Below, in pieces: positions 24,774-33,800 of a stretch of DNA of 64,000 nt; the first letter of the stretch is position 1; each line of letters opens with the position of its first letter. The notes under the pieces were generated by a model. It had not been told where the DNA came from. It saw nothing but the letters and a program-made list of their open reading frames with translations, and made no database searches. Made by a program: the position numbers and the translations under genes. Source of the DNA: Piper betle. Taxonomy: Eukaryota; Streptophyta; Magnoliopsida; Piperales; Piperaceae. The stretch spans positions 124,001 to 188,000 of the forward strand of contig JAURVB010002099.1 in the NCBI GenBank assembly GCA_033002965.1, given 5' to 3'.

Positions 24774-25583
24774 ATGGAGTGGAGGGAGTACTATCTAGAC
24801 ATGATCTTGGTAACCTTGGGTTTGCTCGTTAACGTCGCCTACCATGCATGGCTATGGCAAAGAGTCCGAACGCAGCCCATGAAGACCGTCATGGGCGTCA
24901 ATGCCATCGGCCGCCGCTTGTGGGTCTTTGCCATGATGAAGGTAACGTTTACGTAACTATATATTGATTTTTTGAGGTCTGGTATACGGATTCTAATCAG
25001 TTTTATAGTTCTGTGTATTTATATGATGCAGGACAATGATAAGAAGAGCATATTGGTGGTGCAGACATTGAGGAACGCGATCATGGGGTCGACGTTGATG
25101 GCGATGACGTCGGTGCTGCTCTGCTCCGGTCTGGCAGCGCTGATCAGCAGTACCTACAGCATAAAGAAGCCTATTGGAGACAAGGTGTACGGCGCGCACG
25201 GCGAGTTCACGGTGGCGCTCAAGTACGTCATCATCCTCACCTTCTTCCTCTTCTCCTTCATCTGCTACTCCCTCTCCATCCGCTTCATCAACCAGGTGAA
25301 CTTCTTCACCAATACCCCGCCGGACCCCGACTACTCGTCGGTGGTGTCGCCGGCGTACGTCTCGCAGCTGCTGGAGAAGGGCTCCGTGCTCAACACCGTC
25401 GGCAACCGCCTCTTCTACGCGGCGCTGCCGCTGCTCCTGTGGATATTCGGGCCGGTGCCGGTGTTCTTGAGCACCACGTTGATGATGCCGGTGCTGTACA
25501 ATCTGGACGTTGTGCGTGGGTGTGGTGGGAAGAGGGAGAGGGAGCAGCAGGTTGGGGACGATGACGGATTCGTAACTCCGTGA
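24774..25583 (+). CDS. DUF599-family membrane protein, copy 2, nested in a reticulon-like intron
   Basis: Exons 24774-24941 and 25032-25583 with a 90 bp intron give 239 residues, collinear with copy 1 and fully open. About ten substitutions separate the two proteins, for example VPLGLLV/VTLGLLV, KRPIGDE/KKPIGDK, VTILIFF/VIILTFF, NFLTN/NFFTN and TTMMM/TTLMM. Most are conservative or lie in membrane segments. The four predicted membrane segments and the YHxW and RRLW landmarks are preserved. The gene is transcribed opposite to the host reticulon gene and brings its own promoter region, which has acquired a 212 bp duplication. Function is unknown, as for the family. Retained open frame and promoter suggest it may be expressed. 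Confidence 0.9.
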
Positions 25584-25856
25584 GAAGCTCGTTGAAAAGG
25601 GTGCAAAATTGATGGTTAACGAAGTATGGGCGAACAGTTACAATGTTGATGGATCCAATACGAATATGTTCGATTGCTACAAGCTCCCAATTATGATGGT
25701 GTCACTCCCTTGGATCGTCATGCCAGCTTTAATTCATATACTCAAAGTTTCTGAACGAAAGTACGTGAATAGAAGCTGGTTATGTAAATTCATGGGAAGT
25801 CATGAATAGTTGTATACCTCCACAATGATTGTTGTGGAGGGTCGATGTATTTTCCA

Positions 25857-27482
25857 CAGAGTAATGAATTGTCAATTACTGTACCTCATAGTCTTGCATC
25901 TAAGTTGGCCTTCTTCGAATAGTTGACAGCATCTTATAGAAATAAATCGTGGGTAGTTTGATGTATTTAACCGCAATATGGTCACGCAACAAGGTCAGAC
26001 ATAATGTATTCTACGAGTTTAACTAATATGTATATGGAGAGTCATACAGAAGTACACTTGTTAGCTGCCAAAGAATCTTTCGTTACTTGTAAGGAAGAAG
26101 AGACCTTGGGATATTTTAACGGAAGGGTGTAAAGTCTAATTTGTTAAGTTTTACTCAGGAGATCAAAATAATAGAAGGAACACTCCAGGCTATACTTTTA
26201 TGTTTGGGACAAGTACTATTTCGTGGTCATCCAAGAAACAATCCTTTGTCACTTTGTCAAACACAGAAGCTGAGTTTGTTGCTACTACAGCTTGTGCTTG
26301 CCAAGCTGTTTGGTTAAGAGAATTCTTGAGGAGCTAAAATTCAAGCAATCAGGAGCTACTGAATTTGTTTGTGATAACAATTCAACAATCAAGCTCTCTA
26401 AGAATCTTGTGCTACATTGAAAAAGCAAGCAAATTGATGTGAAGTTTTATTTCTTGAGAGATCTTAGCAATAATGGAACAATTGATCTAATTTATTGCAG
26501 GAGTGAAGATCAGGTTACTGATATATTCACCAAGGCCCTCAAGATGGAGACATTTGTAAAGCTTAGAAGATCACTTGGAGTTCTGCTCGCCGGAAATAAT
26601 CAAGACTTTAAACCATGGTTGCATAAATCGGAATCGGAATCGGAATCGGTTTTCGAGGAGCCAGATTTGGAATTGGAATCGATCTAAATCGGACATGAAT
26701 CGGTCCAGTTGAATCAGTCTGAATAAGTTCAAATCGGTCATATATAATAATTTGACAACTCATAACATAAATATATAAAAATTAGATATTGATGCCATTT
26801 TGATATTATTGTGTGTATTATATTTTATGATATTTTTAATATTTTTTAAGATTTTCTTTTGAATTATTTAGAATTAGTTATTATTTTTGACTAGAGTCGG
26901 ACATGAGTCAAGTTTTAATTACGATAATGCCACTGGTGTTATTTCTTTCCCTCGATTTTTTCTCCTGTATCCGCCCTCCTCCCCCGTCACCGCCGCCGCC
27001 GCTGCCGCCCCCCCCTCCCCCTCCCCCAGACCCGCCCCACCCTGCCCCCGGCCCTGCGCCCGCCCGGCCCCGCCCCCTCCCCAGACCCGCCCCGCCCTCG
27101 CCCGCCGCGCCTCGCCTTGCGCCCGCCTCCCCCGCCAGCCTCACCGGCTTCGCCCTGCGCCTGCCGCGCCCCGCCCCCGTCCCCCAGACCCGCCCGCCCC
27201 ACCCTCGCCCGCTGCGCCCGCCGTGCCCCGCCTCCCCCGCCAGCCCCGCCCTGTCCTTCCCCGCCGCCGCCGCCCCACCCCGCCCCTTGCACCCGGAATC
27301 GGCCGATTTGAGCCGATTCCGAATCGGCTCGAATCGGCCGATTCATGGACCGATTCGATAAAACCGATTCAATGGGCTTTTTGAATCGGTTTTCTTCCGA
27401 TGAGTGAAATCATCCGAATCGAGCGACTCATGCAACAATGTTTTAAACTGAATGTTAGCAAACATCAATTTAAGGGAGGGAT
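25857..27482 (+). mobile_element. Decayed copia 3' coding fragment, interrupted by a TIR element
   Basis: Plus-strand remnants of the same copia family. They include the stretch before SLINRYM (about 25,890-26,020, with a small internal insertion), the RNase H region with frameshifts and stops (about 26,030-26,430), and the open C-terminal part from 26439 (DQVTDIFTKAL). Sequence stops at GACTTTAAA (26612) and resumes at TTTAAACTGAATG (27442), with a polypurine tract just before LTR 3. It is the inverted counterpart of the left copia arm and is more decayed. Confidence 0.85.
26613..27441. mobile_element. Non-autonomous TIR element with C-rich core, inserted in copia
   Basis: 829 bp, flanked by a TTTAAA duplication (26607-26612 and 27442-27447). 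The uninterrupted copia copies show a single ACTTTAAACTG here, so the insertion limits are well defined. Ends are inverted: CCATGGTTGCAT on the left, ACATTGTTGCAT on the reverse complement of the right. Both ends carry dense AATCGG/CCGATT motifs. The core (about 26,970-27,290) is almost pure C with scattered G, encoding proline-rich frames in every register that are not genes. No transposase is present. The superfamily is not determined. Confidence 0.75.
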
Positions 27483-27751
27483 TATTGATAGAATTAGTCA
27501 AAAAAATATTCACATCTTTTGGTCAATTAGTTGTTATGTTGTCCTAGTCTTAAAAGGGATTTTTTTCTATCGTCCCGTATACGAGGTTGTTGCTACACGT
27601 TTGAATTAGTGGGGTTGAAATTGCTATTTTTGTGGACTTTCCGTTGGTGTAAAGTCTATAAAGGTTTTTTGTCCTGTTTTTGTTTTATTTTAAGCAATTA
27701 ATACAATAAAAGTATTTCTTTCTTCTTGTGTCTTTCTTTTTACTTGTAACA
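27483..27751 (+). mobile_element. Copia LTR 3
   Basis: 269 bp LTR in plus orientation preceded by the polypurine tract AATTTAAGGGAGGGA, ending CTTGTAACA. The first bases have drifted (TATTGATAG instead of TGTTGGTAG). Confidence 0.85.
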
Positions 27752-27753
27752 AT

Positions 27754-28017
27754 TGTTGGTAGAATTAATTAAAAAGTATTTTTTACTTGTTTTGGTCAAT
27801 TAGTTGTTATGTTGTCCTAGTCTTAAAGGATTTTTCTTTATAGTCCAGCATATGAGGTTGATGCTACATGTTTGAATTAGTGGGGTTGTAATAGCTACTT
27901 TGTGGACTTTCCATTGGTGTAAAGTCTATAAAGGTTTTTGTCCTATTTTTATTTATTTTAAGCAATTAATGAAATAGAAGTATTTCTTTCTTCTCGTGTC
28001 TTTCTTTTAATTTGTCA
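27754..28017 (+). mobile_element. Copia LTR 4 (outer right)
   Basis: Begins TGTTGGTAG two bases after LTR 3 ends, and ends ...TTGTCA, a slightly shortened form of the LTR end. LTR 3 and LTR 4 are thus a tandem LTR-LTR junction with an AT spacer. Its outer edge is the right boundary of the composite insertion. Confidence 0.82.
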
Positions 28018-28737
28018 CCGTTTCTACCACTTTTGACGGCTAAAAATCAAGGTTTTGGGAACAATCGAATTAAAAGAACGAGACTTAACAAGCGAAATTG
28101 CACCAAGATCAATGGGGAAAAGTAAAACCTAATCCAACATTCATTTCAAATGCATCGAACTAACAAAGACAACAATAAAGCACACATGTTTCTGCCAATT
28201 AGCAAGTAGAAATTGAGTTATTTGGAAATTAACGAATCATCAAGAGAACGACAATTTTACAAGCAAAATTGCATCAAAATCACAATAGAATAATCGAACC
28301 TAATCCAACATAAATTTCAAATCAAATGCATCCAACTAACAAATACAAAAGTGAACTGATGAGTTATAAACAATGACAAATTACGAAAATAATAACAAAA
28401 ATAAGAGGAAAAAAAAGGATGAGGAGGGAGGGGATACTAGATGTTCAATTGGCGGAAGAGCACGCCGAGGATGGCGAGGGAGCAGAGGAGGACGATGAAG
28501 ACGTCGGAGATGAGGGAGACGAGGCTCGAGTTGCGGTAGGCGCAGTGGTAGTACACCAGGCTCCCGCATATCAGCACCACCGCCGCCTTCCCCTTCTCCG
28601 GCCCACCCTCCATCGCCGACCGCGGCCGCCGCCGCCGATCACACTTCCCGGACCAAAGGTTGACGACGAGTAGAATTTTTTTAACGTACACCGGGGTGTA
28701 TGTGGAGGACCCATAACACCGGCCACATAACATGCAC

Positions 28738-30110
28738 TTTAAAATTTAAAATTATGGCAAATTTTTTTAAAACTGGGCATTTATAGAAAAATGATTTATG
28801 TATGTTTTAATAAAATTTTCATTAATGACGAGGGGACTAACTATAACACATTCTAAATTATTAAAAAATTTATTAGAGAAAATATCATAAATAATTATGT
28901 GTAAAAGTTTTATCTCACAAATTGTAAAAAATTTAAATTTTTGTCAAATATAATCATATCTCATATTTTTGTTTCACATATAGCCGGATCATTTATTTTA
29001 ATTTCGCGTATACTTAATTTTTATATTTTAAATATATTTAATTCATAAATTTGCATTTTATTGATATAAATACTTTTAATTTGACTTCAAATTTTCTTAA
29101 ACTTTTTTTGTACATTTTACATGACTAATGATATTTACATTTTTTTTAAAAAAATCTTCAAATTTAAAATATATTAATTTAATTTTTTTAATTTCTAATA
29201 AAATATAATAGGTTTATATTAAAATTTAAAACATCTATGTATATATGTATTATTTTATTTTTTTAGACTTTTCATCGATTAAATTTCAAAAAAAATCTAA
29301 AATTTTATATTTTGACCTATAACTAAAAATAATATAATTTTAAAATCTATTTATCATTACCAATCTTTTTATTTTGATGTGTAAAATAAATAAAAATTAT
29401 AACTTCTATTTATTATTGTTGTTGTTTTGAATAAAAATAAATTTTTTATAAGTATTTTTGTCATTAAATAATAAATAATGAGATTTGGTCATGATTAATA
29501 TAAAAGTTTTAAAAATGGCTATGTATCATAGAAGTTTAAAATTTTGGTTATTTTTTTAAAAAATATTAAAATCTAAACATCTTTGCTATTTTCCTAATTT
29601 ATTAATATTTTTAATAATATATAAAAAATAAAAGAATGAACCGATACCTCTTCGAAGGTACCCTAAATTCCTAACCATTCGGTAGATTTGAAAGGATATT
29701 ACAATAAGATTTAGTTTGTGTAGCCTGGTATATCATTAAAAGTAAAATTAATAATTTATTAATTTGGTAATAATACTATTTAAATCATTAATTTTTTATT
29801 GCTTTTGGTGGAAGCAAGTGGTTAAAAAATTTAAGTCCATTAACAATCTTTTGCAAATAAACATACCATCAAATCTTAACATCATTCTAAACAAGGAGTA
29901 TATGTAAGAAAAAAAGTCATTTGTCTCACCAACTAACCAATCTATTAAGTATGTGATTTGAAAAATTAAACTTGATTGTTCAATATAAAATAAAAAAATC
30001 CATTTTAAAGAGTGACTGAATATATAATATGAAAATTGGCTCAATAATTTTATTTCTAATTAACAACCAGCATACTTACAACCCCAAAATTACCAACTGA
30101 CCCAACCCAA
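28738..30110. other. Very AT-rich intergenic DNA, no gene seen
   Basis: Lies between two divergently transcribed genes (reticulon-like on minus, nucleotidyltransferase on plus). Mostly A/T homopolymers and stops in all frames. Promoter elements could not be assigned. Confidence 0.55.
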
Positions 30111-30868
30111 TCCAATTCAACCTAACCCAGCCCAACCCGACGACCCATCTCCCTCCTCTCTTCCTCTCAGACAGCTCCGCCCTCCCATCACTCTCGCATC
30201 TTCTCCTGCCCATTCCTTCTCTTCCTCCCAATCACACCACTCCTTCCCCGGCTTTCTCGCCGCCATTGTCCGCCGTCCCCTCCCTCCCCGCCGGCTCCTT
30301 TTCCATCTACTCGGCGAAACTCCGGCGTCACCCACCGACATTCCGTCGCAAAAACCTGCTCGGTGGCTCCCACCCTCCATCCCTGGTCCCCAGGTCAGGC
30401 GCCGCCGTGCTTCGTCTGCGCTTCCTTGTGCGTCTCGTTTTTTCGGGAACTGTGTTCTGTGATTGTTGTCGTGGGTGGAATCCGGGAGCTGGTGTTTCCG
30501 ATGGTTATTGGCGCGGCATTGGATTGATGATGTTGGAAATTTCGATGTTTTGGTTGTTGTTGAGGTTGATGAAGGGATTTTGGAATTAGGGTTGAGCTCT
30601 TCGTTTGGATACAAGCTCGTTAGTTGTGATTTTGGTTTTTTAATTTAATTTATTTTTATTTTTGATATTGTGCTGCTGCTCTGTTGTGTGGAGCTTTGAA
30701 TTTGTAGCAGGGTTTGCAGGTGGAAACTGTTGTTGTGATGGTGGAAACTGTTGTTGCAGTACTGTATATTTGATTTCGGTGACATTGTATTTTTGTATTG
30801 ATTGGGAGCGAGACGCTCTCAACACTGTAGATTGTGGGCGAGTGGGTGGGTTTACGGATTAGTTTGGC
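30111..30868 (+). other. Probable 5' UTR exon and leader intron of the nucleotidyltransferase gene
   Basis: A CT-rich leader with many CCCTCC runs at 30,111-30,390 ends at CCCCAG|GTCAGG, a plausible donor. A T/G-rich stretch then leads to TTAG just before the ATG at 30869. This resembles a typical plant 5' UTR with a leader intron. The start of transcription is inferred. Confidence 0.45.
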
Positions 30869-33800
30869 ATGGGCAGTCACGAAGGCTGGGCGCAGCCGAC
30901 CGGCCTGCTGCCCAATGGCCTATTGCAAAATGAAGCGGAGAAGGTGACGCGGAACTGGACGTGGAGCGATGGTCCAGAGCCGAAGAGAGGGCAGCTGAGC
31001 TTGTTGCTTGCATACAGCCCAACCAGCCGTCCGAGGCGCGGAGGAAAGCTGTTGTTGATTACGTGCGGCGGCTTATTATGAACTGCATTTCGTGCCAGGT
31101 CATTGTTTCTAATCTGTTTAGCATAGTCCGTGTTGCTTAATGTACTCTGCCATTCGCATTTTTCAGTTTCTATATTACATAATGATGTATAAAGACAAAA
31201 CCCCCGAGTTCTTTTTGTTTCTGGATTCAACCTTATAATTGTCCATTGGCATCTTAAATAGTATGAATCCGTATGCATCCCTCTCCTTAATTAGAGATTG
31301 CTTACTATCAACTAGTCTAGATATTTGCATATCAGCTCAGCTCAAAGGAGATCTAGTCATCTATCCAGATCACATGATTATTATTTTTTAAACCCGGACG
31401 AAAGTTACACTCGTCCCCCATTCGTTAATGTAACATAATGGCTGGTGACACAAGAATATCCACACTAGCTGATACTAATTTTTTCTTTTTAATAAATTTG
31501 GAATAAAAGAGAATTTATTTGTTTATTTTTGTGTGTTTTGAGGGAAATACAACCTTGTAGGTGTTCACATTTGGGTCCGTGCCTCTTAAGACCTATTTGC
31601 CTGACGGGGACATTGACTTAACAGCTTTTAGTGAAAATGAAAATTTAAGGGACATTTGGGCGCAAGAAGTTCGAGACAAATTGAAATAGAAGAGAAGATG
31701 AAAATGCCGAGTTTCAGGTTAAAGAGGTGCAGTTCATTCGGGCAGAAGTAAGCACTATCTCATTTTGTGCCTATTAATTTTGGACTTGTTTGTTTACTTC
31801 AGTTTATCCCCTTTTACCTTTTAGACTGTTCTGAAAGCCAACAAGCTCTGTCTGAGGGCTATGCATTTAAATGATATAGTTAATTTACATGTAGTTAGTG
31901 TCACCGTTCACAACATCGACACTGATGCATGTGTCAGCTTGAATAAGTTAGTGAGTACTGAGGCAGGGTATAGTTCTCTCCAACAATTAGCATAATGAAT
32001 ATTTAATGATTAATAATTTTTGGTTAAATTCACGGTAATTCATGTATTGTACTTAATGAGCTCACAAGAAATGGTTAATTATGTATGATGTTCGGATTAA
32101 GCAGCTTAAATACTGCTTTTAAGCTTATGCAGTAAAATTTTTAAGTCCTGTTAGACTATGTCATCCGTCTGTTATCACTTTTATTTAGATTTCCTATACC
32201 GTTGACTTGTTTAGTTTACAGTCTGTATTAATTTCTATTTTACACGCAAACTGATTGGGGATGAAAGGAAAAGAAAAGTTTAACATTTTCTTCGGGTTAT
32301 GCTTAATTTACTAAATAATTGTACGATATATATCTTGAGTTATGCTATTCATCATATTATTTACCTTTTTTCAAAGTGTAATAGTTCAATAAATATATTT
32401 ATAGAGAATGACATGCATCATAATATTGATTTGATATGTAATTTAAACGAAAGCTTATTACATTGCAAGGCTTGAAGTTTCTCATTGAAGTTTATCATCA
32501 GTTTCAAAGCAAGTAGAGAAAATTTGATATGTAAATTTTGTGGTGGTTCTGCACATTATTGCACCTGTATTTTCGTTAACTGTGTTCTTATGTATATTTT
32601 ATTTCTTAAGTTTTCGGCTGTGATTTGCTTGCGTACTTCTGCTGGAAGTGCTTTCAGTATTCCTCTTGCTTTCATCAACTTATCAATTTGTTGTGCAGGT
32701 CAAAATAATAAAATGTCTCATAGAAAACATTGTTGTTGACATTTCTTTTAACCAACTTGGTGGGTTGTGTACACTATGTTTTCTAGATGAGGTAAACCAG
32801 CCGAAATTTTTGTCCTTGTATTTTTTATGATGGCGCAATTTTTTATTTGACCAATTGGTATTTCTCTTGTCCAGATTGATCATCTCATAAATCATAACCA
32901 TTTGTTCAAAAGAAGTGTTATTTTGATTAAAGCTTGGTGTTATTATGAGAGTCGGATATTGGGTGCCCATCATGGACTAATATCCACTTATGCCTTGGAA
33001 ATTTTGGTTCTGTATATATTTCATGTTTTCAACAACTGTTTTGCTGGTCCGTTGGAGGTAACTGATGAATTTCGTGTTAATTGTGTATTTCTGCTATTTC
33101 TGATTTCATTTTATTTGGATTACTACATTTTCCTGATCTGTTACTTGTTTTATATCTTTTTATTGGGCAGGTTCTATATCGTTTTCTGGAGTTCTTCAGT
33201 AATTTTGATTGGGATAATTTCTGTGTTAGTCTTTGGGGCCCTGTTCGTATTAGTTCACTTCCAGATATGGCAGGTAATTTTGTTTTGCTACTTCTCACTG
33301 TCAATGGAATACATTACTTCTGTTAGTTGATGACCTGATCCTAATATCTTGTGCAGCTGAGCCTCCACGAAATGACAATGGACAATTATTGCTGAACAAG
33401 ATCTTCCTTGATGCGTGCAGCTCTGTATATGCTGTTTTACCTCCAGAAAATCAGAATCAACCCTTTGTTTCGAAGCATCTTAATGTCATTGATCCTTTAC
33501 GCACAAACAATAACCTGGGCCGAAGTGTGAGTAAAGGTACTATAATCCTGACTGGCTTTTATTATCCTTCATGCAAGGAATTTATTGGCAGATGGTAGAA
33601 AAATACTATTTTACCTTTCCCTACTTCTAAAAGTTCTGATGGCATGTTCTCTGTTGCTAACTTGAGAACAACTCAGTCCAATTGATAATTTTGTTTACTT
33701 CCTTCAAGGCAATTTCTATAGAGTACGCAGTGCCTTTGCATTTGGTGCCAGAAAACTTGCGAGGGTGTTTAAATGCCCAAACGAAAATCTGATTGCAGAA

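Larger units (their letters stand above)
22566..25856. repeat. Duplicated segment, copy 2 (3.29 kb, carries DUF599 gene)
   Basis: Aligns with 12392-15810 from CTTAATTTCT to ...GTATTTTCCA. It is directly abutted on both sides by oppositely oriented copia 3' coding fragments, so the copia junctions coincide with the duplication limits. The intron, promoter and flanks are retained. Confidence 0.9.
20912..28017. mobile_element. Composite copia-bounded insertion carrying a DUF599 gene copy
   Basis: A 7,106 bp block inside intron 1 of the reticulon-like gene. Left part: LTR, copia 3' coding fragment, LTR, longer copia 3' coding fragment, all on minus. Centre: duplicated DUF599 segment. Right part: copia 3' coding fragment on plus, interrupted by a TIR element, then two LTRs on plus. 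Both outer ends are therefore LTR 3' (U5) ends: TGTTACAAG at 20912 and ...TTGTCA at 28017. The flanks are CCGTTTC (20905-20911) and CCGTTTC (28018-28024), compatible with a 5 bp GTTTC target-site duplication. This suggests a single integrase-mediated insertion of an inverted, gene-carrying structure. The order of events is inference. Confidence 0.75.
19596..28613 (-). pseudogene. Reticulon-like protein (RTNLB22/23 type), intron 1 expanded by a 7.1 kb insertion; probably broken
   Basis: Four exons: 28613-28438, 20693-20552, 19889-19820 and 19711-19596. Together they encode about 167 residues in the order expected for the small plant reticulons: MEGGPEKGKAAVV, SLVYYHCAYRNSSLVSLISD, membrane segment, FRQLNI; then VPVDPLEWQISQDTANGFAA, GAAESVLRVAATGHDKRLF; then VVVILYFLSALGRLASG; then LCFFCLYLLF. 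Reticulons are hairpin membrane proteins that shape tubular endoplasmic reticulum. Phases match at every junction. Two substitutions look damaging. The exon 1/exon 2 junction codon is TA+G, a stop, where TCG (Ser) would suit the family. The donor of intron 3 is AT instead of GT (GCTG|ATATTT). Intron 1 is 7.7 kb and contains the copia-bounded DUF599 segment. The 3' UTR probably reaches about 19,090. Splicing at unusual sites cannot be excluded. Confidence 0.78.

Noticed and set aside
26887..27384. Long proline-rich open frames on both strands
   Set aside because: All six frames are open because the DNA is nearly pure C/G. The stretch lies within a transposable element and encodes no recognisable domain.
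30117..30614. 165-codon minus-strand open frame
   Set aside because: It lies on the CT-rich leader of the nucleotidyltransferase gene; its composition is low-complexity and no domain is seen.
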